DNA of 64,000 nucleotides from Neorhodopirellula pilleata (GTDB taxonomy: Bacteria; Planctomycetota; Planctomycetia; Pirellulales; Pirellulaceae), in the NCBI RefSeq assembly GCF_007859915.1, contig NZ_SJPM01000008.1, forward strand, positions 206,508 through 270,507, in the 5' to 3' direction. This document shows, piece by piece, positions 32,601-33,620 of the stretch. The stretch's first letter is position 1. The number at the start of each line of letters is the position of its first letter. The notes beneath the pieces were generated by a model, which searched no databases, had not been told where the DNA came from, and was given only the letters and a program-made list of their open reading frames with translations. The position numbers and the translations under genes were made by a program.

Positions 32601-32614
32601 GCGATTTGTTCTAG
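2663..32614 (+). CDS. Giant modular secreted protein: metzincin, VWA, cadherin-like repeats, dockerin
   Basis: One uninterrupted frame of 9,983 codons from the ATG at 2663; a GTG at 2588 would add 25 residues that do not look like a leader. Residues 32-46 contain LEKRELLAA, the planctomycete extracellular-protein motif. In order: metzincin protease domain (zinc motif at 258-268, Met-turn near 294), PPC-like domain (about 350-490), a second decayed metzincin (motif at 1005-1015) with another PPC-like domain, beta-helix segments (about 1215-1535 and 1815-2155) flanking two fibronectin-like units with YVYTFVDAFGNESLPS, a von Willebrand A domain (DESGS at 2200-2204), another PPC-like unit, four FEFD modules, about twelve EVMRV modules (about 4070-6410), a GEVED-like domain (about 6430-6530), about twenty VNDAP cadherin-like repeats (to about 9815) and a type I dockerin (about 9833-9903). 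It is probably a cell-surface or secreted adhesin/protease; its substrate is unknown. A terminator follows the stop, and no partner gene is co-transcribed. Confidence 0.93.
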   Translation: MSRRPAFSRFDFSRKDARKRTKSVKQSSRRLNHETLEKRELLAAEVWQPAGPFLPSANPEPITNYDVHPGAVEPLDLLQEDIVRYATIAAQGAQAVTELAPAPLAATFNLHSNPGADHTIYIDVDGDTSVSAWNGGVSPIVAQPYDPERNGPAFSATELLRIQNIWRRVAADFAPFNVNVTTEDPGEAALVNTGGSDTKWGVRAIITDNTMGLCNNSCGGVAFIDSFRWGYDGFPNATETPVWIFNQGEVAAAQTVSHEVGHALGLSHDGDTGPDPDLTYYSGHGVGENFWGPIMGAPFSANIVQWDQGEYPATTNSGPGQNFNSGVGDLEKIVSGYGFGFRSDNEGNTIPLASPVTYTKDPDATEWPVFAYGLVNNRTDMDFFEIETGPGGLIELDISPYVNQLYTSNGSGGFTVSYEQAQLRDGANLNIEAKLYDSNGNVVATSNPANTLGATINTTLPQGLYYLSVDGVGHLTPASNGYSDYASIGEYIISGLVSQFDPTRIILPDPTPAAAAAGPSLIGVGPHDRFLMEMDLDDEPTQLTESPKELIVSFDGRFTLDGASALDPENIFVQYSERSGENPFGYEVGIFDDPDFDNAAGDPSLVAIGSREIAANGSSVILRFAETLRDGYYRLVVRNTVQGDDSTDTSSSFIAFEPNLPGATEQSIMFEVELGARVTAVVPAPVTVSGTGGTVNVTEARNAIDVYFDSADLFVELDLTNPAGILNPAFYQLIATNGTIEQNDDLPPMIPGLVEIDPSLLGLDRGTIDEASLPMSQRKVRLIFPTDLADLVGGTDVDTLRLRIGDDQNPQTVNLNVLSMSPGDSQTLNGRASFQITGQSISGAGTGIDSPGAADAPGHRNVGIESHLAFDRDNDTGIAKFYYSFSKTLPYGASNGSPVPNLNTVMFPEMELRFREAIGILGNTFGIDFIETPTAEVPGDPTRQALRIVVGDMFPVGGTVSNEGDRDVAAYDPAQNLLIFDGSENWSLEYGNSLTEVSIFEAALGEFMRVLGLNDASDLGYSSLLGYSDTVTPTLNPPQPGIPIPGEEWVYPGVVDVLHGQHLYQTEANEVDQYDFRVDNATGGKFRAEVVAQRLAGASTLDAKLVLFARDIDAAADAPWSIYAVNDDYFGADPFMDLTLPRGQYRLAVTSEGNQFDTNSIVPGSGGSSDGEYDLRIDYNPIASPNNVLTDVDGTLFDGDRDGEAGGNYNFWINAADTTHTLYVYNRAPAAGADGSVARPFNQIDSAISFVENARNIAAANNLQEPKFVIRVLGQSNANGLVAPQSQQPYLIGNAGSGDLADGGSLKIPGNTTLMIDAGAVIKLAGTSIEIGSDNSEERLGAALQVLGQPDNPVYFTSYSDRTIGGNSNPNTTSFAAPGQWGGLVFRADVDRQAGRSDAEREGIFVNYVNHADIRFGGGGASPIDLSAQRPEISFNTIRDNASAAVTADLESFEYTTFTESRYQKYGFFVPDYDRIGPSITGNELSNNSRNGIFISIPTDLGSPLEKLTVPARFDDADIVHFLSESLIIQGAPGGAKFEHDPLGALRGSRPSSNGLTFATTVTPGQLAAGDYEYVYTFVDAFGNESLPSAPRMFTVAAANSTVALGGFDGISNNSPRSLTADFVGRRVYRATPTGNYRFIGEMAGTASTFVDNGRTGVDDSRIIPRSNPILVPNPGAAIGDQLNEKFADLAINRRIDDQFSRRTGDRPTSRPTANDAFTLGSLPGGTYEYLYTFVDGQGNESLPSEVSLSVNIAAAGTISVANFASQPAGYSAKRIYRRDPGSNSYVFVAEHSANSAFTDDGTIVTDPSDSIPVGNPLFADGAAYRRGLRDAGLVIDPGMVIKANDARIEITMGASLIAEGQPGQDIIFTSINDDRFGAGGTFDTNNNSITNSNADRDGEAGDWSGIYAAHSSRLSIDHALIANAGGTSSLELNTAAFNAIEIHQAEARIANTHFEHNLDGQDGSISSSGPRLGRGPNDRAIIYVVGSQPILVGNTFDGADDGDSFPSRNTSTGLTAISINADALSNDFVADTGRQSGPANIVSGTIGNQGPLIRDNRMQDVAINGLSIREQTLSGESVWDDTDIVHVVTGEIRVPNFHTEGGLRLASKVDESLVIKLDGTNAGFTADGLPLDINDRVGGRIHVLGTPGHPVVMTSIDDCTVGAGFDLSGNPMRDTTNTGACVVTVSSAAPFADVIVLMDESGSMFNAQQFSPDLIDELNRELLANGIGVNGGNRFGAVGFGGSVGTEGRSILVGGGLFGTAAQYRNAATNFVISGALEDGFAAMDFALNNYTPRAAAAKFMVLVTDEGRTIVNPSLDQASLISRLQGANYAVQGILGVDITDPAGNEAIAIDETSVYTYNGSGGYTTSTGGTIIESGIGFGTLLDYLPIVNATDGITAAIDVINVAFAVNDTAQLNAVSQVIADSISGQATRSVVAPLAPGAWRSIQLNEYSHDRNVETLVELESNTDLNSTTQTAQYMGLLATGEKTSDENSRLGFTIHAAIATPSDADMYRFDAKPGTDVWIDIDHTQYGLDTVIEVFETVNNQPRLIAISDDSRTENGGTLPDVNGPAAGNPTLGLPLQLSSQARTNSDGSYLDEGSQNPYDAGLRLSLPGTGTADKQYFIRVRSNSSTDMANKSAGLWDDDTPAEYTAGRTAGKYELQVRLREADEFGGSTVRFADIRYATTGVDIIGLPAHSPLAGTATGTDTMSLGDLNQSDRAMLTGAGNVNDSIDTVNFTVSRREVIVADSTESLTSEVSIANATVPDYVSTVIDIDYPQNDIDLTAYLYQNNQLIAIGTNSNILDDRALTNEGEKDLARGSIQTTDPFIGPISLPTLPPDQSYSVRVAPNNQISSVLDQYTNENSTNTGVRLEPIEGQPRFVEERFTDNIFPNQITTGSQTTDSFGSRGTDQFATETTTLVPAFSPNNAVHRYTLGDVPLIAMIDGPNSTIDSQIRVYNAFTGNWDSIINEDANGNVSDPASRYSNAAILTADPEGVMRMIQGGRSNNRQFTVVEPHGTVRTSGSIGTNTYEYFRTTGTNADDTSRVIPGAGNGLQFSAADIWSDPTTSETDPVRLMYVVADRSNLSGVSVLRGDDPDTTPVATVTYIDGFAAIPPERARNMIFLANPNDGSLISRGVNTNTTNTRTTIPPAFAAAAPENYFAQDGDGNTSGGLPGYLPWSGTEEVGQVYVDTPGTVTSIVTRGGFLYAFVDTGDVFRYSIDTGNNQGANAANDINMGTLAPNGGFNPNLGATLGQMQGRVVMMDGVTELVFQNVTRAPIGMTLDGTESLMIGQTATGQLFAFQPLELLNGNAVARPIFQYGGETQTNSLPANVKGMFFSPQSSSPWHVSSSQGNAGARGESVLPSGTNPGNARNQSVGGTTLMFGFENPQNLLDGSGTNAQNGLVPRDIAGINVPGGAHGTVESAAIDLSQATAADQPKLYFNYLLASNDITDANNNADVRDALRVYVTGDDNQWSLVATSNLGSTNQGVNNAGEEFDGRSNYFDPVSKISVQELFTTGEFRQARIDLSPFAGSENVRIRFEYSTAGEMRSEYSELHGVPAHTIPDGHQFTITPVGGVPATFEFDRGLILKMLSGAELAALPGSASFSFPTTAGTSTVEFVQTANTGLPGAIEVIYDPTWTAEQVADAVSTTLALQPNVTVLDAIDRPNWVRFNDATDAANFAGSSLPATIVESQASVTPGTVAVQVNITDSATVVRDAMRTVIAATMGQANPLDDPAITAANESAFPTLGTTGIRLYDGISQTADPSRDVLRLINRGTLPGGSDFGLYNNYNNATTADARNGLGSSNNTGTFAHIDDIIIGLAERGERVTGAGNNTNFIDNPEGNPNASTGNSNRRDSISGIGESVGIITEGDYQIEIRTADRIYDYGDFNTELTSTISQPAIQPTSYSHVNERLASDAVNLYVAHGGSGISDGDTFTLSNGFDLVTFEFDHIGTPGGNSVSGANIAVPYLTEFTPEEVAASIINAINFAGNQNTTGIHATSIGGSTTNPQGRVIALHGTAAANLHGDTGLFDFSAEGHVVPWVNGETNIETISVNFGTQRLLDNRFTAVDAPTTLNADLASGISSFEVANATLLNLVENDPTLADFVSNNLNFFNTNPTFVRVGDEVMRVFRVTNSITTPGSHVLSVARAQYGTPASSHLANAVVERVENPVFSITNDAGPDAPRTVFFEFTSDGLVGSTNGVRNTPIFFSASATGLTDNLISTINSVRDQLGFRASRDLHTQRFTSDLRFNLSPLTMLDEIYGLSLTFADVNNSFIADSTIESLGQKKIVIEGSDRNRFVDQGQIIVQQTSIYRSAGNAISSTATTSLSGNAMPGPVRNLLERNTPEQVPGVVLRNNVLVQNGDGILIDGGANDAGHSSPFARVINNTIVGGDFGVRIANGAAPTLLNNVFVDINTPIEFGNIPVASATPGVSDRSQVIVRGTLLQNSGTTLPAGIFDSTLIATTTDQFRDHVSNAAPYDFNYYPQVFAASLLIDSGIESTQERADLGQVKQSVGIGLSPVKAPLTDFAGLRRADNQLVNPSIGGQAGNIFYDRGAFDSVDVAGPTATLLTPLDNDTMGLDSEGLPTTVFLGNQLGGSGFDPNNALLPFFEIRVADLMGVGVDFRLSSVNEDNVVVTQDGRLLRPGSDYIFGHSRSSNKIRLTPTAGLWDPDASYEIRFLNAGHKALELGSDLDRDVNGSDIADGDQIRMTVATVPFQEATYEFDAGYVLQLGQPLGYELTQGFGFAGVRYGDTFTIAAAGVNNNLPKVFQIVAPGNNPAIAGAIAVPVANNASIEEILDALASAMLDPSNLVSVTGGGNLPLAEAYNINPVVVRAKPLAIGGTQRAYLRLNAYDGQVAGFTSSNSVVNVIGSVNAVSTGQTLSYQSGTGTDGLNARFIIDMLDDVATASTSLIDPVYFDGQLNNEPFSMSVADPSAFEEGQFIRVDNEIFLVTGPTGNPNEIGVVRAQLGTAPETHLASFSADETGDFTTLLQTLFAPTFAAPSDSLRVAGDDLSPLNLGGTSLAYFAANPTYVRVGDELMRVREVVQDLITPTIFYLNVQRGALGTNAVTHGSGLRVERMDVDLVQDVVLVNPGQRSATTSALGVNPAGADFGSVSIYNVHALKINTTDDVLDYIRIDDEIMLVTGVNPAVANPVPGDSLVGTIDVVRGQLGTAIQAHTNRSIIEVIGTNRSAEIAPIQTVDLGSQLPPTSAQLIGALNPVLVGTSQTIVVDNADTLLPEITNFLVDNTATLAAIEVYLEIGGERMRVTNAAVNAQAVGSGFTTTLVTPINLPLTAAPANSFVVDDARLLDLVGSDPLLSDFTADNTAYFNANLVYVRVGTEIMRVQSVTILDEFAVLGAPTALNGDLDDVAMMFNVDDATQLDLVGGDVTLADFTLDNTGYFAANETYIRIDGEVMRVNAVVNNLLGGQDVFVTRAQLNTVAAAHLDTSVVEHVELIEFDVLDNPASLQGDLDAITTSFTVDDATPLNLVDGDPLFTDFTANNTNFFAANEKYVRINDEAMRVIRVTVAPGGGHTIEVARAALGSAASLHLDTSVVERVIAHVPDYVVNVRRGALQTAPTAHTVGLTIERVDVSVASDANYTLTVSRGGLNTNPTAHANGFPVRRVDPARLSFEVGTGTFAGTADLAVSIDGTIATFEVDDATTLFPTLNLANDNTAFFQSRDVLIQIGNEVMRVNDATVDATIPTAPVYTLSVSRGALGTVAAAHNAAALIQRVVANYTSTIPQVATSDSFVASDRVLDLVRDPFGGFIPVVGDLMQLDQEIVRVLHVEAVDDLATGQPLWRVTLDRGLYGTTIASHESPIAEDLTAVPPIVGRAGATVRIIDSELTPIILFQSDPLDDVIERRAVATGQDVVRQGVTSKIARALRTFGADTADGDLRLPHAQGIENARVYLGGSAGDQLFLNSGSSESLAALIESAPGVTSNLSIEIPANLDATSIQLYNGRTFTINTGSGSQQFEFDTDLNLGGAGRFGVDINGLTTSEELAQAIATAIVGSGLALTPTVSTSTSVQVQLNGDVNTLFITETSALTTSGVRGGAIAIPFIPSARFTNHAVITELIEAIVNTPDVPLEAFTVGDSRIYFNSTVETFDVTSQLTFGATGVRADTFDITGIVDRAGNNLQVNRTPNVTKFTILLGDRSFDYGDGLSTDNSRTPETPDDGRHVLLVGINNSDDPRLGRADSPAGRVIDAELGQSVTDPANVDDFVLPSTTLSANVDATNNILQLNDPAAGFAPFIGSFLDLGGELVRIVRVGPLGADLPNIGDPALLLNEIQVVREQFDTTAQSHTAGTEINALLPTTTLEGGLTINGNEVRVAPGTLGFFANLEGSFIRIDQEIVRILRIDGLGDSDPSNDRMLVLRGQLGSTAVEHTAGEPVAVIDDEDALDLSSVLATFNYDRTQGPDGRPVSITIYATDYGVVDGWIDWNKNGNLTDDDDQVLRQIAVRPGKNVLPISFPDGFPDSIPGLNSGTDTSFYTLRLRISQNGGLQADRLAIGGEMEDHRIDIVGGFAPLLSDLTVDPAVVVSAMLPDTLVLTTTEDINLNPTPLYVNTGATPMDDRDTDLVTLYDIIDLRTGRSFPIPAGGNIVIPELYDSAGRLAGRLTVTSGGTVSFEPRSDYDNSTPLTGPDGIPGTGDDVVPTLTFGYRLIDSTNVLGLETGTVSITVTADNDAPTIALADANDPSLNIVEDQDADDDGTVDTQVVELNGITAGSGEVAPLHITVTQSNVNAVGAYLPLLENLVVRGPNGNLYDGVSSDAQIQFTPRADQYGDAEVVVSISDDPGADGVLGTPDDVVVTRLTFTITVAPVNDAPVANTRYFEADEVVETSVSADGLTTTPTRLVFNFDKASILAGDGFLPPVDPFAPVAELPVTGGGSGDFPFDEGNQVDGETGVNLPDASSPMEIVKFIFDTPVQFTDGVNTNVGTLIDLDTFAPGTMTITVTTATGTVVLNLDATGNFANGSYTPNLNINDGLNDSTEEFSYVVRDNRTSVLLNVDPTDLLNRNVVVEPEAADPADRTDESAPARMIFSINPKNDSPQIPPFVPNLSINEIERTDAAATAGVTLGALELFGDATLGFSDGFPGSDETGVVDQTWLSIVAVTIPGSTSAPNVHETGALMYRAPVINPDLSITFFPTPDAYGVVEYDLTLTDPNDPASPAQTKRLTFTVNPINDRPVTYNRVLGNDPTLQLLEGGMITFGPAQLVNGLQTTPRAIDNTVNSATPAIAGMFDVSLNNVFRETDQVLEVVSFSIPGAVDENNLAAPLVSAAVADASGNVRRTTVNGGSFVFNFNLATGAFVSGTYTADSTFFVAANALSNETLTYVVRDGGLIPLPGSVPTVNVLTPDPLLSVPATITMVVQAQNDPPVIPTFSRINLIEDQLTAANGTITVDALPISGQRIVPGPVNESDQGFSSITVTPLPGFPNVLDGNPVLSPDGTLVLRARPNAWGVAEYLVTVVDNGPFGPGHDNTTTATLTIDIAAVNDQPIAFDRSLTVTEAVEPAAPAVINFTADDLLYGTLASEIGVAPGNFAANTLPEFREQEQALPPRASADPRKFDVIEIRVPTSIGASQTITSSSTVTTANGGQLEFTFAGGVFVSGRYTPKVDYNQTTPYFNPTENFSYVVRDNGPAPVTGGLQHRNVSQPATVRISVLAANDLPVFPAMTNVTVPEIETTGPQVRVADTYPTGGRQVFPGPLTAIDENNTQTVTFNFVRTDINGNAVPTSDDLMDRLPIMSNDGTLQVFPKPDAYGVAYYSVTASDGVSIAGPQQLTITVGNVNDRPFAPDRTYSLQETDATTTAGLTITANQLLNDAPPATESLVANPNFNESDQELRVIEIGVPSSPIAPIRADDLTRLTYFAGSASTSFDTFNANGQKIGTLTVNFARSTTTVIGQVTYSVSNVVYTPEPDYNSTTDGLIPTDMFTYRVEDFGGTLQPGESLTSPSATVFLTVDPVNDAPVIPVLVNPPRYTFVEDGALTTTNLFATSGPNVFITPGPATALDELARQGVTITVTPADLGLHAAMFSSLPTVDRFGQLTVFPRPNAFGSAVYNINVTDFATTGSPLATPQTVSFPITVTLTGVNDAPVGLPQQFTLAEYQERDNLTGALRPPVDPTNAANSGDGFRVITAAELVAGSLDAVFTTAPDARFNESEQMQRVFGIGLPGDVTARVFATALTYTFDGTQGRAIAAPLTTARGTIVAEFIQTTFGDMSTAQLDRLVYVPNPGYNSNDATVPADLFTYFIQDFGDVTIPGGADDPLGVSAPHTGVGGIAPNNGIGLPATVSLTVTPVNDVPVVPNFNTINATYQFAEGASTTFSTSVFPVGQTILPGEPGSEELITQDVTITLTPSGNANDPNVILSQAIFTSGPTLTRGGQLNFTTANDAFGTVEFDVTIQDRSVTGLVGSLDPNTRTVTRKITIAIAPQNDTPFAPNHDGNSNALFALNEYRELTNGTGVANPVGIQNGDGSRTITAASLIAGARANINENPNNPSGFGEGDLSTLRISAIGLPGATLNGAVRASSQTYAETPVGSGIFRATANLTTRNGGLVITFERDGGNTPGSERFVSAVYTPRPNYNSSLPFEAGDQFTFFVEDSGDDNIPGGPGALTSAPGTVTMRVTSTNDVPTFTQSTAPVILNEQSGTGTNPPPTFFQPNYVTNIVPGPTTALDEASQTVVFRFQHYLDNTTPRATSPLFRDQPTISPNGLLAVFPNANVSGFERVVFRVMDGNPTQDFPTPAQLNAQGIAWQDITVNINVNSVNDPPILNTDANNPNAGEQTVPLAKVGSGDKAYEVLADGTLILTLSEDNANFENVFFDDTNVPGIAALPSLESRAINGVVPYRIRVEAVNGPLNGLPPGLLDLYLPGPADEQLSQTMSLTDDFGTISGTDRLTDLGGRLVKEVYNDGNGNPVLFSLLYYPPTDVNEVNDIPDTFRYVVRDNEGATIQGNVRLVLKPVNDAPVFTLTTNPIQTTEDSVAGVTFNLLQSQGAGRPTATDENDPVNGQTVTYTLVPVGMTPAQINDAFTTPPTVNSQGRLTFVAAENVSGTFTFEITSRDSGEPTAVGGAQPNGRGDVSVSHLPGDVIPQFSFTILAVNDAPVLKAGESDTLAVPTREDIAISFTAASLTDAFQGGPTVGAGLDTEVGQVVSVVPGSGLPTVDGAFITLPSGGTLTLNGANYDYVPALNFVGTETIVYMVTDDGVVDSPNVPATLALTTTAVNDKPVLAPGATLSISNLLENAGVQSVPNWLQRVLAGPSNESGQTLPPANAVITPREISTGVFDQEFSRLFEGIIGSAANVTVGANGSLNFTVAPNVSGTALLTLTVMDDGPNDSANGDVNTASFDFEIVIGDINDPPTFNPVIADPFTVLEDSGFNSAQYANTISAGPNEIQDVDFIVTVPSAGQTLFTSTGQPAIDDNGQLTFTLAPNASGQTTVSVVLQDEFGAQSQPDTFTIVVTGNDDNAVANDDGTNGEFTTTEDAIATFSIDDLLANDVDVDGFNTIRVFEGQGGFLSISPNDALVTYNPTTRIVSYNPLQSPTLQALPSSSVSQVVTFRYTLQNDDGSAGDTATVSITLTGVNDAPVADNDVISVRMQDDGNGGFTAQPLTNAGNSIYEGDLDIDTGDRVVFGSMFNPADITTSFQVVLEPQFGSVAFNSITGDVSYTPGPNFPGEDSFRYTIADSNGQPSAPATVRVVTRPTTDTPTVNQIVTGTAVGGQAVINLNDVFVAQSPLDLTSIQITSGPTNGTAAIVNGQIVYTPNPAVVDDPSTPNVDESAPAYTGPDQLTFVVSDQNGISSDPVTINFNTTNFPQTNPAEPCDVNQDGTVTALDALLIINLLNNRQGAQANGIPIADVLNDDFFYDTSDDGVVTELDALRVINKLNLQDAGAGNPEPLAPAGNRSSVTTKATPTVEFQILSSGSKFVGGSESSSGEIDVLDLIANDQIKSQSGSDNVDDRTASLDAAISDLF
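3000..3700 (+). other. N-terminal metzincin peptidase domain of the giant protein
   Basis: The segment contains HEVGHALGLSHDG, a full HExxHxxGxxH zinc-binding motif (His258, Glu259, His262, His268 of the 9,983-aa numbering), followed by a Met-turn in GPIMGAP. The preceding part (RRVAADFAPFNVNVTTEDPGEA) also matches the layout of metzincins. All catalytic residues are present, so activity is plausible. Confidence 0.88.
5270..5730 (+). other. Decayed second metzincin domain in the giant protein
   Basis: GEFMRVLGLND at 5675-5707 aligns with HExxHxxGxxH but has Gly, Arg and Asp in place of the three zinc-binding His residues; only Glu and the structural Gly remain. The upstream part (FREAIGILGNTFGIDFIETP, then LRIVVGDM) has the usual shape of a metzincin fold, and a PPC-like domain follows, as after the first protease. 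This is inference from motif alignment. Confidence 0.6.
9226..9960 (+). other. Von Willebrand factor A domain of the giant protein
   Basis: ADVIVLMDESGSM carries the MIDAS metal-ion motif DxSxS, and is followed by FGAVGFGG, AAKFMVLVTDEG and YAVQGILGVD, the expected alternating strands of a VWA domain. Such domains bind protein ligands through a divalent cation. Confidence 0.85.
13368..20745 (+). repeat. Four dispersed FEFD modules in the giant protein
   Basis: Four segments of about 60-90 residues share the outline DG-x-TFTI ... FEFD ... EEVAxAI. They start near 13368 (QFTITPVGG, ATFEFDRG), 14464 (DGDTFTLSNG, VTFEFDHIG), 16927 (YGDTFTIAAAG, KVFQIVAPG) and 20562 (NGRTFTINTG, QQFEFDTD). Each ends in a helix-like stretch such as TPEEVAASIINAI. 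The role is unknown; they lie among the EVMRV modules. Confidence 0.65.
14880..21890 (+). repeat. EVMRV module repeat region in the giant protein
   Basis: About twelve copies of an 85-105 residue module occur here, in several blocks separated by other domains (notably 15190-17400 and 20200-21350). A full copy has F-x-V-x-DATxLxLV, then DFTxDN, FFAANxxYVRVGDEVMRV, then a strand pair ending VxRAxLGTxAxxHL and VVERV. Some copies have lost the last part or are reduced to it. The two invariant parts are the acidic D/G-E-xMRV and the RGxxGTxxxxH segment. Neighbouring copies are clearly related in protein sequence but differ in DNA, so the duplication is old. Confidence 0.8.
21950..22260 (+). other. 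GEVED-like domain of the giant protein
   Basis: GVVDGWIDWNKNGNLTDDDD is followed after about 65 residues by AIGGEMEDHRIDI. This matches the GEVED domain pattern (a W-I-D-W-N-x-(N/D)-G calcium-loop-like start and a closing GE-x-ED), here with Met in place of Val. It is commonly found in bacterial surface proteins. Confidence 0.7.
22700..32130 (+). repeat. Cadherin-like (VNDAP) repeat region with alternating A and B types
   Basis: About twenty units each open with a variant of VNDAPV (for example at about 23155, 24238, 25168, 26580, 26960, 27585, 29572, 29990 and 31440) and are about 120-220 residues long. From about 23.2 to 29.0 kb two types alternate: long A units with NESDQELRV and YTPxPDYNS...FTYxVxDxG, and shorter B units with PGPxTAxDE, a PTxxxxGxLxVFPxPNAxG segment and a closing strand. 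Type A opens mainly with NDRP/NDQP/NDAP, type B with PxIP/PVFP. Such repeats usually form calcium-stiffened stalks or adhesive rods. Confidence 0.85.
32153..32370 (+). other. Type I dockerin at the C-terminus of the giant protein
   Basis: Two calcium-binding loops with following helices are present: CDVNQDGTVTALDALLIINLL and DTSDDGVVTELDALRVINKLN. This is the paired F-hand layout of a type I dockerin, which binds cohesin domains. No cohesin is seen in the window. About 70 further residues follow to the stop codon. Confidence 0.88.
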
Positions 32615-32647
32615 GCACTGATCGCGACGAAGGATTCGCTTCTTCAA

Positions 32648-32680
32648 GGCGGGCTTCCTAACAAGAAGCCCGCCTTTTTT
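32648..32680 (+). terminator. Rho-independent terminator of the giant gene
   Basis: A perfect 10-bp stem (GGCGGGCTTC / GAAGCCCGCC) with a 7-base loop is followed by six T residues, 33 bases after the giant gene's stop codon. Confidence 0.93.
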
Positions 32681-32711
32681 CATACAATGACTCCCGGTCT
32701 CGGGTGTCACG

Positions 32712-32936
32712 ATGTTGTCTCTCGGCGATCGGCCGTTTGCCAAATACCGACCCGTTGCACGATGGACCGCAGCGTTTGGACAAACTCTCTTTTGCATCGA
32801 GTCCCTGTCCAATGAAGCGAGTGCCGAGGTGGATCTATCGGGACGCAAACAGCCTGCCATTTTTCACAATGCGAGCGTCGTTGAACTGGAACACTGGCAC
32901 CGATTGCGGTTTGAGGACGTTAACGCGATTCCTTGA
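32712..32936 (+). CDS. Hypothetical small protein (74 aa)
   Basis: I do not recognise this frame. It starts with ATG and reads MLSLGDRPFAKYRPVARW...VVELEHWHRLRFEDVNAIP. Composition is protein-like and it lies just behind the giant gene's terminator, but no ribosome binding site stands out and another frame also stays open across it. There is no signal peptide or membrane segment. It may be a real small gene or a chance frame in the spacer before the palindromic element. Confidence 0.3.
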   Translation: MLSLGDRPFAKYRPVARWTAAFGQTLFCIESLSNEASAEVDLSGRKQPAIFHNASVVELEHWHRLRFEDVNAIP

Positions 32937-33045
32937 CGTGGCTAAGCAATCTTGAGCTTCCGGCTAGGACTAGAGCACTAACGATTACGCTCAAGATGGA
33001 ATCGATGATCGCAATTAGAGCTTTGTCCAACTTTAGTCTTAGGAT

Positions 33046-33351
33046 TAGCCGTTTTGGCGCTAGCGGGCTGTCGGTTTAGTGGTATCGCGACCCCTTTTCG
33101 TTTAACGGCAAGCCGTAGGCGTCAATTGGGGGCATCGCCGACGCCTTCGGCTTGCCGTTAAACGACTAAATCAACAGACCGCTAGCCACGGTTCCGTCGC
33201 AAGAACCGGGGCTAGCGGGCTGTTGATTTAGTCCTCATCGAAACCCGAAGCGTGAGCGAGGGATATATACAAAGGACTTAATGGCGATGAATCCCTCGCT
33301 CACGCTTCGGGTTACGATTAAATCGACACGCCGCTAGCGCCCAAACGGCTA
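33046..33351. repeat. Nested palindromic repeat element
   Basis: The outer inverted arms are 33046-33065 (TAGCCGTTTTGGCGCTAGCG) and 33332-33351, with one mismatch. Inside, 33059-33186 is a second palindrome with arms of the GCTAGCGGGCTGTTGATTTAGT type, itself enclosing a CGTTTAACGGCAAGCCGTAGG stem. A third hairpin has perfect 23-bp arms at 33242-33264 and 33291-33313, beginning AACCCGAAGCGTGAGCGAGG. The inner palindrome recurs at 61768-61896 and the hairpin type recurs near 57.0-57.25 kb. No transposase is present; it resembles REP/MITE-type dispersed repeats. Confidence 0.85.
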
Positions 33352-33435
33352 ATGTTGCCAACCCTAAAGTTGAATCTAGACAAAGCACCATGGCTCCTGG
33401 TGTTGGGATTCATTCGATTGTTCTCAATTTTGTTT

Positions 33436-33480
33436 ACAAAAAAAAACACCCCCAAGAACGTGGAGTTCTTGGGGGTGTTT
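33436..33480 (-). terminator. Terminator behind tRNA-Ser
   Basis: A perfect 16-bp stem (AAACACCCCCAAGAAC / GTTCTTGGGGGTGTTT) with a 5-base loop is followed on the minus strand by a run of T residues. It lies 10 bases beyond the 3' end of the tRNA gene and points the same way. Confidence 0.92.
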
Positions 33481-33489
33481 CGTCGTCAG

Positions 33490-33571
33490 CGGAGGACACG
33501 GGACTCGAACCCGCAACCCATTGCTGGGCAACTGATTTCGAATCAGCCTGCTAGCCATTCGCTTATCCTCC
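33490..33571 (-). tRNA. tRNA-Ser (anticodon CGA)
   Basis: On the minus strand the sequence folds as a class II tRNA. It has a 7-bp acceptor stem GGAGGAT / GTCCTCC, an anticodon stem GCTGA / TCAGT with loop TTCGAAA (anticodon CGA), a long variable arm closed by CCCA / TGGG, and a T arm GCGGG-TTCGAGT-CCCGT. The discriminator base is G, as in serine tRNAs. The CCA end is not encoded. It reads UCG codons. It stands alone, with its own terminator. Confidence 0.95.
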
Positions 33572-33620
33572 GTGGCTTTTTCGAATGTTCGTAGATTTGA
33601 GGCCGTTCGTCAAGATGGCT

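Noticed and set aside
33352..33594. 80-codon plus-strand frame over the tRNA
   Set aside because: It runs through the terminator hairpin and the tRNA-Ser gene on the other strand, so it is a chance frame.
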